DNA from: Chlorocebus sabaeus
Lineage: Eukaryota > Chordata > Mammalia > Primates > Cercopithecidae
Reading direction: 5' to 3'
Assembly: GCF_047675955.1 (NCBI RefSeq)
Contig: NC_132912.1
Location: forward strand, 17,458,500 to 17,522,499
Length of the DNA stretch: 64,000 nt
The stretch's first letter is position 1. Each line of letters opens with the position of its first letter. Positions 47,354 to 55,529 of this stretch are shown piece after piece. Below the pieces are notes generated by a model. That model ran no database searches and was not told the DNA's origin. It was given only the letters and a program-made list of their open reading frames with translations. The position numbers were made by a program, and so were the translations under genes.

Positions 47354-47398
47354 GTAAAATCCTTTATCCAAAAGATTTTTAAAAAGAAAAAGGTGAAA

Positions 47399-48225
47399 TG
47401 TGAAAGGAAAATATCTTGGGCCCCCAAAATCACTTAGGAAAACTCAAGTTGGAAACTGCTTAGGGCAAACCTGCCTCCCATTCTATTCCAAGTTATCCCT
47501 CCCCTCACTAAGATAGATGCATATCTGATGGCTTTCTTTGGAAAGACTCATCAGAAACTCAAAAGAATGCTACCATTTGTGTCTCACCTATTTGTGCCCT
47601 GGAAGTTCCCCCTACACTTCAGTCTTCCTGCCTTTACTTCAAGTTGTCACCCCCTTTCCAGATCAAACCAACTTACTTCTTACATATAATGATTGATATT
47701 GTCACGCACCTCCCTGTGAAGAGACCACCAAACCGGCTTTGTGTGAGCAATAAAGCTTTTTAATCACCTGGGTGCAGGCGGAGTGAGTCTTGAGTTGGAA
47801 AAAGGAGGGAGATCGGGGTGGGGCAGTTTTATAGGATTTGGGTAGGTGGTAGAAAATTACAGTTAAAGGGGGTTGTTCTCTTGCAGGCAGGGGCGGGGGT
47901 CACAAGGTGCTCGGTGAAGAGTTCCGGAGACTTATTGTCCAGCAGAAGGAATGTCACAAGGTAATGTCATCAGGAACTGGCATTTTCACTTCTTTTTGTG
48001 GTTCTTCAGTTGCCTCAGACTATATGATGTATAAGTGCAGGCTTGGGCTCAGAGGCCTGACAGAGCTCTCATGTCTCCCTAACATGTATAAAACCAGGCT
48101 GTGCCCCAACTACTTTGGGCACATGTTGTCAGGACTTCCTGAGACTGTGTCATGGGCGCATCCTCAATCTTGGCAAAACAAACTTTCTAAATTAACTGAG
48201 ACCTGTCTCAGATTTTCTGGGTTCA
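47399..48225 (+). repeat. 3' LTR of the provirus, interrupted by LTR7
   Basis: Same sequence as the 5' LTR, about 460 bp without the insert. The last two bases of the LTR (CA in the 5' copy) read TG here. A 'gtataaaacc' promoter-type segment lies at about 48085. Confidence 0.9.
47700..48062 (-). mobile_element. LTR7-family solo LTR in the 3' LTR
   Basis: Inverted LTR7: starts 'tgtcacgcacctccctgtga', ends 'gggctcagaggcctgaca'. It lacks the 'taagccatcatatcccctgt' block present in the copy at 38342. Comparison with the uninterrupted 5' LTR shows the target was 'gatgt', now 'gatat' on the left and 'gagct' on the right, a decayed 5-bp duplication. Confidence 0.93.
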
Positions 48226-48479
48226 TGTGCCTGTAAACACAACACTTTGGGAGACCAAGACAGGAGGATCACGTGCACCCAGGAGTTTGAGACCAACCTG
48301 GGCAATGCGGAAAGACCCCGTCTCTACAAAAAATAAAAATTAGCCAGCCATGGTGCCACGCACCTGTGTTCCTGGCTATTCAGGAAGCTCAGGCAGGAGG
48401 ATCGCTTGAGTATAGGAGGTCAAGGCTGCAGTGAGCTGTGTTCGTGCCACTGCAGTCCAGCCTGGGCGACGGAGTGAGA

Positions 48480-48482
<3 letters not shown>

Positions 48483-48512
<30 letters not shown>
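48483..48512. repeat. (CA)n microsatellite in an Alu tail
   Basis: About 14 CA units between the AluJ and the next Alu. Confidence 0.97.
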
Positions 48513-48513
<1 letters not shown>

Positions 48514-48775
48514 GGCCGGGCACGGTGGCTCACACCTGTAATCCCAGCACTCTGAGAGGCTGAGTCGGGCAGATCCCTGGCCAATATGGTGAAACCCTGC
48601 CTCTACTAATATCACAAAAATTAGCCAGGCATGGTGGCGCGTGCCTGTAGTCCCAGCTACTGGTCAGACTGAGGCAGGAGAATTGCTTGAACCCAGGAGG
48701 CCGAGGTTGCAGTGAGTCAGTGTCATGCCACTGCACTCCAGCCTGGGTGACAGAGTGAGACTCTGTCTCTAAGAA
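48514..48775 (+). mobile_element. AluS element with left-arm deletion
   Basis: 'ggccgggcacggtggctcac' to 'gtctctaagaaaagag'. About 30 bases of the left arm ('cacctgaggtcaggagttcg' region) are missing after 'ggcagatcc'. Confidence 0.94.
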
Positions 48776-48844
48776 AAGAGAAAAGCATGTAGTTAACCTG
48801 CTATGACACCAAAAACAGTTTCTTCTCCTTCCTCCTGCAAGGCT

Positions 48845-49160
48845 CTTGTATCGGTTTGAATCCGGAGAGCGGGCTAACACAAGGCAGTGTGAAGCAACAA
48901 GCTGTTTTAATGAGAGCCTGAGTGCAGACGGGCTGAGGCCTAAAACGGCATCAGCCCCAAATGAGGACAGGGCAGGGGTTTTATAGTCTCCTATAAACAG
49001 GAAGTGTCTCAGACTGACCTAACCGCTACGTAGTACCTGGGCCGCCTCTCTCTTGGTCTTCAGGCCACCTCTCTTCCTGCTTCTGCTGTCTTGCTGACGC
49101 ACGCTGATGACGTAAGTGGCTTTGCGCCTTGGGACTGGGTATGAGTAGGGAGGAGTTATT
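48845..49160 (-). mobile_element. probable ERV LTR, CpG-bearing
   Basis: Reversed LTR-like text: 'gcttgttgcttcacactgcc' in the minus sense, 'gcaggggttttatagtctcc' on the plus strand (reverse of a promoter-proximal segment), and 'gctgatgacgtaagtgg' with a TGACGTAA element. Limits approximate, family not assigned. Confidence 0.45.
49104..49111 (+). promoter_or_regulatory. CRE/ATF-like motif
   Basis: TGACGTAA is the known CREB/ATF/bZIP core form. It lies in the CpG-bearing LTR-like block. A single motif is weak evidence of function. Confidence 0.3.
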
Positions 49161-49461
49161 CATCCCCCCGCCAGCTTCAAGGTTCTGGGGAAAGTCTTTC
49201 GCCTCCCTTTTTCTGATCTCTTTCCATGCTCCTCCTTGGTCAAATCCAAAGAAAAACTGGATGGCAAAAGAGTCCAGAACCTATTGGTGAGTTCCATGTA
49301 AGTCAGCCTTCTTGGGAAAAGCCAGGCAGAGATGAAACTGGGGATGAAAAGCTGTGAGGGTGAAAGTGGATTGACTGGGGCCAGTGGAAGACATAGAGCA
49401 CCGTGCATTCCCTTCGTAAGCTTAAGGCCCGCTAGTTGGAATTTAAGGAAAAGAAAACAAA

Positions 49462-49762
49462 TTTTTTTTTTTGAGACGGAGTTTCCCTCTTGTTGCCCAA
49501 GCTGGAGTGCAATTGCGTGATCTTTGCTCACTGCAGCCTCTGCCTCCCGGGTTGAAGCGATTCTCCTGCCTCAGCCTCCCGAGAAGCTGGGACTACAGGC
49601 TGCGTCATCACGCCCGGCTAATTTTGTATTTTAGTAGAGGCGGGGTTTCTCCATGTTGGTCAGGGGAGTTCGGAGTTTCTCGAACTCCCCACCTCAGGTG
49701 ATCCATCCGCCTCAGCCTCCCAAAGTGTTAGGATTACAGGTATGAGCCACTGCGCCCGGCCC
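49462..49762 (-). mobile_element. AluS element with a new hairpin
   Basis: Complete inverted Alu. Duplication 'agaaaacaa' on both sides. At 49663-49690 the consensus 'ggctggtctcgaactcctg' region is replaced by a 10-bp inverted repeat, GGGGAGTTCG ... CGAACTCCCC, with an 8-base loop. Confidence 0.95.
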
Positions 49763-49898
49763 AGAAAACAAGGATTTTAATAGAGCTATCATTTTATGAG
49801 AAACGGAGCTAACATATAGGATTGGACTGCTGTCAAATCGATTAACTCAAATCAGAGATCTTAGCCAATATCAGGCTTTCCTAATAATTTCAAGGATC

Positions 49899-50213
49899 TG
49901 CAGAGAAATGAGGGGAAATGGGGATAGAGGGGAAGTGAAAAAGTTAAGAGATTTCTGCTGAACACTAGGAGAGAGATGGCAACTCCTTTTACTTATCAGG
50001 ATAGAATAGACTATGACATGATAATAACGCCAAGCTGTCAATTGCTTTACAAAACAAAGGTTTGTTTCTTGTCCATGAAATGCCCACTGTATATCTGGAG
50101 GGCTGTCTAGGACAGCTGTGCTGCATATAGTTTAAGGCTTGTAATGGTTCATTTTCTGTGTTAACTTGACTGGGCTCAGGCATGCCCAGATAGCTGGTAA
50201 AACATAATTTCTA
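49899..50213 (+). repeat. duplicated block, copy 1
   Basis: About 315 bases, starting 'gcagagaaatgagg' and ending near 'taaaacataatttct', match 55530-55850 at roughly 85 % by eye. It comprises part of an ancient repeat plus the first 75 or so bases of an MLT2-type LTR, joined at the same point in both copies. Confidence 0.8.
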
Positions 50214-50930
50214 GTTGCGTCAACAGGCTCAGACACAGCAGAGACAGGCATGGGACATCAAGGGTGGACACCCCAGTCCTGTCTTCCCACATTGCACATG
50301 GCCCAGGATAGTAGGTGAGGTTTCTAGGTGAAGTCCGTGGGCTTCCTCACATAGCAGGAAGCTTTAAATTGTTAAACGGTTTCTCTTTTAGACCCAGAGA
50401 GTTCCACAGCCTTTGAGCCATGCTCCAGGGAGTCCTGCCTCCTGGATCCTGGATCCCATTAACTTTAAGCAGGACCTCAGCCAGAGATCAGCCTGCTAGG
50501 GACACTCAATGGATGTGTCTCTTCCTTTCAGCAAATATCATTGTCTATTTACCCAGAGGCTCAGTGGAGAAACAGGTTAAACCAGTTTACCTACTTTGGT
50601 TTCTTTATCCCCAGGTCAACCTCCAACACCCCCAGGTAAGGGAAGGAATGGATTAGAGGCAGCCGCTTTACTCCTTCCTCCCATAAACTCTATTTCTAAC
50701 ATTTAAAAGAAGAGGTGTGTGTGAGACTGAGAGAAAGAGAATCATTATTATTATGATATAGAGATGAGAAAGATTCCTTAATTATGATATAGGAAGAGAA
50801 AGTGAAAAACATGAAGGCAGGAAGACCACTCACTGGGTCTTCCTTGTACAGGACTGGCATGTGGAAATCAGCAATACCTCTTACTGAAACCATCTTTGGA
50901 AATGATAACTGAGGAAATTATGACATGAAA
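50214..50930. other. unassigned sequence, no gene called
   Basis: A good acceptor ('tttctttatccccag') and donor ('cccag|gtaaggg') near 50613-50635 (+) enclose only 21 nt, reading within a longer open frame (50420-50656). Possible micro-exon or chance. No repeat recognised. Confidence 0.35.
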
Positions 50931-51611
50931 GAAATCAGACCTAACTGACTCCATCTTGCTTCTAATCTTTAAGCTGTCCTTGTTTATTCCTGGGCGTAGG
51001 CTGAACTAACATTGGGAAGGAATTCAGTTCGTGGTTTGACTCTGAAACAAAATTGATAATTGCCCTTTCCTGAAAGAACCCCCTTCTGCCAGGGGGCCAG
51101 TCTGCCTTTGCTGGACTAACAAATTAGCTACAAGATTAGAAATTACAGTTTAGGGGTCATATGGCCTCTGGCTCCAAGAGTCTGAACCTCCCCATATTAC
51201 TCCTGGGGATACCATCACTATTGTAAAGCCTAACATCAGTACTTGAGATATTTTTTAGACCCTACACTGGATGGATCAGCTGACACCCCCAGATGACTAA
51301 TCTGGCTCAGCCAGTTCTGCCATCCCACCCAGGAACAGAAGATGGCAAGAAAAACTCACTTCAACTCCCTATGATTCCATCTCCAACCTGACCATCAGCA
51401 CTCCCCACTTCCCAAGCGCCTACCCTCCAAATTATCTCTAAAAACTCTGATCCCCTAACAAACGCTCAGGGAGACGGATTTGAATAATAAAACCCCGGTC
51501 TGCCACACAGTGAGCTCTGCGTGAATTACCCTTTCTCCATTGCAATTCCCCTGTCTTGATAAATCAGGTCTGTCTAGGCAGTGGGCAAGGTAAACCCACT
51601 GGGCATTTACA
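50931..51611 (+). mobile_element. ERV class I-like solo LTR
   Basis: Begins 'tgacatgaaagaaatcagac', ends 'gggcatttaca'. Contains 'ctccatcttgcttct', 'gaataataaaaccccggtct' with an AATAAA signal, and U5-like 'gataaatcaggtctgtct' and 'ggcagtgggcaaggt'. No clean target-site duplication; subfamily not assigned. Confidence 0.65.
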
Positions 51612-52100
51612 TTATCCTGAACCATCTTCAAATGTCAGGCAAGCATAAAGCAAGATGAAACTTGGATTACTTCCTTTCAGGGAGGTTACAGGCATAACCT
51701 CGTGTCCCTGCCCAACACACACACATCCTTTGTCCAGCACCATCGGACTGGGCACCTTCCAGGAACAATCAACACAGTGCTTCTCACATCAGAGTCTCAG
51801 GCCACCAGTGCCTCTTCCATGTAGATGAGGCATGGAGCACTTGGATTTCCTTTTTTTGAAGGAGATGATATAGCAAACCTTCTAAAATCCAGGATTGTAA
51901 GCAGCGCTGGGGAAGCTGAGGGGGTGTCACAGCTGAGACTGGGGGTAAATCGTTTACCTGCTGAAACTGTAAGCACAGTTTTGTACCAGTGTGTAATTCT
52001 CTAGGATAGCGTTCAGAATACATATCAGGTTCTCAGAAAGGATTGAGCGCCTATAAAAGTTTAGCCAGTAAAACTACATGGTGTTTTGAGGGCTTTTTTG
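51612..52100. other. unassigned sequence
   Basis: No clear repeat or gene. A 79-codon minus frame at 51784-52023 is unsupported. Confidence 0.45.
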
Positions 52101-52103
52101 GTT

Positions 52104-52549
52104 GATTTTAGAGACAGGGTCTTGGTCTGTCACCCAGGTTGGACGTAGTGGTGCTATCATTGCTCACCGCAGCCTTGAACTCCTGGGCTCAGGCAGTTCT
52201 CCTTCCTCAACCTCCTGAATAGCTGAAACTACAGACCCGAGCCACCACACTCAGCTAATTTTAAAAATTAGTTTCAGAGTCAGGGTCTTGCTCTGTCCCC
52301 TGGGCTGGAATGTAGTGGTGCCATCATAGCTCACTGCAATCTTGAACTCCTGGGTTCAAACCATCCTCCTGCCTCAGCCTCTTGAGTAGCTGGGATTACA
52401 GGCACATGCCACCCAATTTTAATTATTTTTTGTAGAGATGGGGGTCTTGCTATGTTGCTAAGCCTGGTCTCAAACTCCTGGCCTCAAGCAATCCTCTAGC
52501 CTCTGCCTCCCCAAGCACTGGGATTACAGCCATAAGCCACCGCACCTGA
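52104..52549 (-). mobile_element. AluJ dimer plus extra right-arm monomer (trimer)
   Basis: Inverted: an additional right monomer at about 52104-52262 ('gagacagggtcttggtctgt'), then a full AluJ dimer at 52266-52549 ('tcagggtcttgctctgtccc' to 'ccaccgcacctgac'). High divergence fits AluJ age. Confidence 0.88.
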
Positions 52550-52799
52550 CTCCTACATGGTATTTTTAACAAATGCAGATCCAGGGACAGAGAAGTTGAG
52601 TTCCACTGCCAGGGTCTGACCCTGGTGCACACTGTTTGGCCCCTGGTCCATCCTGCTCATTAACAGGACCTTCAGAGCCCAATGGTAAGCCTGAGAGTGA
52701 ACAGTCTTATATTCCAAATGACTTCAGAGACACTGTCAAACATTCTGAATATAAAACCCTTATTGTAAAAGGAAATTAAATGTGAAGAGTAGCACTTAC

Positions 52800-52889
52800 C
52801 CTTTCGTTTTGTTAGAGAAAGACTCAATGCCATATTGCAGATTTTTGCATTTCTCCGTCAGTTGGAGCGACTTCTCATTCAGATATGTG
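52800..52889 (-). CDS. candidate internal coding exon, unknown protein
   Basis: A 90-nt interval on the minus strand with acceptor 'ctctttcatgaaacag' and donor AAAGG|gtaagtgct, close to the best human-type donor. One frame is open: 1 nt, 29 codons, 2 nt, giving phase-2 introns on both sides. The peptide starts TYLNEKSLQLTEKC and contains NLQYGIESF, with a Lys/Glu/Leu/Gln-rich, possibly coiled-coil start. The other two frames contain stops. It would splice in frame to 21071-21157 (31.6 kb intron), giving ...NKTKG-YSEND.... No repeat overlaps it, although Alus lie about 250 bases away on each side. Protein not recognised. Confidence 0.68.
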
Positions 52890-53145
52890 CTGTTTCATGA
52901 AAGAGATTTTTAAAAAGATTGATTTAAAATGAGAGCTTATAAGATATTGTTAACAAAAATCAGATTTGCTTGATAAAGTGTGTCCAAATGAAGTCTGATT
53001 TTTACTCCTTTATTGGATTTCTCCATGGAAAAGGAAATTAATATTTTCACCTCTGATGGGTCTAAATGAAAAAAAGAAAACAACAACAAAAAAAACACAA
53101 CAAAACTTATGCTCTAAAGTCAAACATAAAAGAACTCCATTTTGA

Positions 53146-53438
53146 GGACTTTTTTTTTTTTGAGATGGAGTTTTGCTCTTGTTGCCCAGGCTGGCATGCA
53201 ATGGCACGATCTCAGCTTACCGCAACCTCCGCCTCCCTGCTTTCAGCGATTCTCCTGCGTCAGCCTCCCCAGTAGCTGGGATTACAGGCACTTGCCACCA
53301 CGCCCCACTAATTTTGTATTTTTAGTAGAGATGGAGTTTCTCTGTGTTGGTCAGGCTGGTCTCGAACTCTCGACCTTAGGTGATCCACCAGCATTGGCCT
53401 CCCAAAGTGCTGCTATTACAGGCATGAGCCCCATTGTC
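53146..53438 (-). mobile_element. AluS element
   Basis: Complete inverted Alu. Duplication around 'tttgaggactt' on both sides. It is 256 bases upstream (minus sense) of the 90-nt exon. Confidence 0.95.
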
Positions 53439-53542
53439 CCCCCTTCTTTGAGGACTTTATACTGGCAGGTTTTCATATTCTGAGGTTAGTATTTACAATG
53501 AACAAGTTATTTAATAGTTTTAATCACTGCATTTATTTTACT

Positions 53543-53832
53543 TTATTTTTGAGACGGAATCTCGCTCTGTCCCCTAGGCTGGAGTGCAGTGGCGCATCTC
53601 AGCTCACTGCCAGCTCCACCTCCCAGGTTCACACCATTCTCCTGCCTCAGCTTCCCGAGTAAGGGACTACAGGCGCCCGCCACCACATCCAGCTAATTTT
53701 TTGTATTTTTTTTAGTAGAAACGGGGTTTCACCATGTTAGCCAGGATGGTCTTGATAATCCTGATCTCGTGATCCACCTGTCTCGGCCTCCCAAAGTGCT
53801 GGGATTACAGGCATGAGCCACCATGCCCAGCC
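53543..53832 (-). mobile_element. AluY element
   Basis: Complete inverted Alu with small losses. Flanked by 'gcatttatttta' and 'gcgtttattttt', i.e. a target-site duplication. Confidence 0.94.
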
Positions 53833-53844
53833 GCGTTTATTTTT

Positions 53845-54136
53845 TTATTTTTTTATTTTTATTTTTTTTGAGATGGAGTCTTGCTCTGTCGCCCAGGATC
53901 TCGGCTCACTGCAAGCTCCGCCTCTCGGGTTCACGCCATTCTCCTGCCTCAGCCTCCGGAGTAGCTGGGACTACAGGCGCCCGCCACCTCACCCGGCTAG
54001 TTTTTTGTATTTTTCTTAGTAGAGACGGGGTTTCACCGTGTTCGCCAGGATGGTCTCGATCTCCTGACCTCGTGATCCGCCCGTCTCGGCCTCCCAAAGT
54101 GCTGGGATTACAGGCTTGAGCCACCGCGCCCGGCCC
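53845..54136 (-). mobile_element. AluYR-type element with an 18-bp deletion
   Basis: Young inverted Alu with 'ccacctcacccggctag', 'gatccgcccgtctcggcc' and 'caggcttgagccaccgcg', the Old World monkey pattern. About 18 bases are missing between 'gtcgcccagg' and 'atctcggctcactgc'. Followed by 'gtgtttattttta', a third copy of the same target sequence used by the Alu before it. Confidence 0.93.
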
Positions 54137-54329
54137 GTGTTTATTTTTAAAAGATGTTTTCTTTGGTAGAAAACATGCAGACATAGGAGATCATTAACTC
54201 TCTCCACAATGAACACAAATCTGGCCTTTCATTATTCTGATGGCTGCAATATACTGGCCTGGTGCTATTTGTTTTATAAACTTTGAAAACTGGAGGTGGG
54301 AAAAAAAAAATCCAAAGTCAGGTTAAGGA

Positions 54330-54545
54330 CATGGGTTACAAAGTTAGCTTGCCTAATGAGCCTCATGGACATAGGCATGTTATTTAACCCACTCCAGGCA
54401 TAGACTTCCATATTTCTAAATCAAGGATAATTGTGCTTACCTCATAGTGTTATTGCCATGATATATATATATGCTAAGAAAACAATGTAAACCACTTGTA
54501 ACATGCATCACATATAGTAAGTGCTCAACAAAAATCAACTATCTC
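54330..54545 (+). repeat. MIR SINE
   Basis: Forward MIR: 'ggcatgttatttaaccc', 'tgtgcttacctcatagtgtt', and a 'gtaagtgctcaac' end. Confidence 0.8.
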
Positions 54546-54573
54546 TTTCCTTAGACTTAAAAAGTACATATGC

Positions 54574-54863
54574 GGCCAGGTGCGGTGGCTCACGCCTGTA
54601 ATCCTAGCACTTTGGGAGGCCAAGGCAGGCAGATAATGAGGTGAAGAGATCGAGACCATCCTGGCTAACACAGTGAAACCCTGTCTCTACTAAAAATACA
54701 AAAAAAATTAGCCGGGCATGGTGGCGGGCCCCTGTAGTCCCAGCTACTCGGGAGGCTGAGGCAGGAGAATGGTGTGAAGCCAGGAGGTGGAGCTTGCAGT
54801 GAGCCGGGTTTGCGCCACTGCATTCCAGCCTGGGCAACAGAGCGAGACTCTGTCTCAAAGAAA
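54574..54863 (+). mobile_element. AluY element with (TA)n tail
   Basis: Complete dimer ending in A-rich sequence and (TA)n at 54867-54886. It is in opposite orientation to the three Alus at 53146-54136, less than 450 bases away. Confidence 0.95.
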
Positions 54864-54939
54864 AAAATATATATATATATATATATTTTTTTTATATATG
54901 CATGCAACCCTAACTTGCTGTTAATGCATTTATTTCATC

Positions 54940-55275
54940 ATCCTGAAGGTGTTCGTTGATAGCCTAATATGAGTTGGGCCCACACACAGGTTATTTAGGA
55001 CAGAGAGGAAGAGAAAATAGACATGGTCTCATTCCCTAATGGAGCTTACAGTCTGATTAATGAAAAAGATATCAATCAACAAATAACCACACAAATGAAT
55101 ATGGAATTATGAACTGTGATTGGTTATGGTTGAACCAGAGTAGGTGGCTCAGAAGAGTAGGTCTCTACTCACACTGAGGGGTCAGAGGAGGGCTCCAAGG
55201 GATTGTCATTTAAGTGGAGACACCCAAGGATGATCCAAACCAAGTGGGTAATGCATTCAAGGCAGAGGAAAACGT
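54940..55275 (-). repeat. L2 LINE relic
   Basis: Reversed L2: 'ggtctcattccctaatggag', 'gcttacagtctgattaatg', 'gtcatttaagtggagacac' and 'gcattcaaggcagaggaaa' in order. Confidence 0.75.
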
Positions 55276-55284
55276 GTGTGCACG

Positions 55285-55432
55285 TCAGGCACAGTGGCTC
55301 ACACCTCTAGTCCCAGCACTTTGGGGAGCTGAGGCTGGTGAATCACTTGAGCCCAGGAGTCCAAGGCTGCAATGAGCCATGATCGGGCCAGTGCATTGCA
55401 GCCTGGGTGACAGAGTAAGACCCTGTCTCAAA
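55285..55432 (+). repeat. Alu monomer from arm-to-arm deletion
   Basis: The left-arm start 'caggcacagtggctcacacc' runs into right-arm 'ccaaggctgcaatgagccat' with about one monomer missing. The same kind of fusion as at 36334 but opposite orientation. Confidence 0.85.
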
Positions 55433-55529
55433 AAAATAAATGTGCAGTGGTTCTAAAATGGGGAGCAGTCTGGATTATCTGAGGAACTGAAAAGATAATG
55501 GGATTCAAGGCTGAAGAGCCATGGGGTGA

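Larger units (their letters stand above)
41893..47398 (+). other. provirus internal region, no intact gene
   Basis: AT-rich internal DNA between the LTRs, with two Alus, a (GT)/(TATG) run at 42716-42760, T-runs near 42785-42847 and 47322-47353, and a 157-bp tandem duplication. The longest frame (46247-46603, 118 codons) resembles no retroviral protein that I know. Confidence 0.6.
41129..48225 (+). mobile_element. two-LTR endogenous retrovirus, class I, non-coding
   Basis: Both LTRs start 'tgtgaaaggaaaatatc' and share 'ttgggcccccaaaatcac', 'aactcaaaagaatgc', 'catgt...gtataaaacc'-type promoter text and 'gattttctgggttca'. Order: 5' LTR, a 'tggtaaccatgaaggga' segment in primer-binding position, about 5.5 kb internal DNA, a purine tract (47381-47393), 3' LTR. 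I see no gag, pro, pol or env reading frame of useful length and no reverse-transcriptase motif in any frame, so it is either heavily decayed or a non-autonomous type. The family may be near MER57, but I am not sure. Confidence 0.88.
41110..48482 (+). mobile_element. AluJ split by a complete provirus
   Basis: Immediately left of the 5' LTR is 'gtgttgggtcacacc', and right of the 3' LTR is 'tgcctgtaaacacaacactt' leading into a full AluJ body (48226-48482, tail replaced by (CA)n). Joined, they read as one Alu broken at 'ggctcacgcc|tgtaatccc'. The 4-bp flanks CACC and TGCC are both CpG-decay forms of an original CGCC duplication. Confidence 0.72.

Noticed and set aside
50614..50634. 21-nt micro-exon between good splice sites (+)
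   Set aside because: Too short to assess; the neighbourhood shows no other plus-strand exon.
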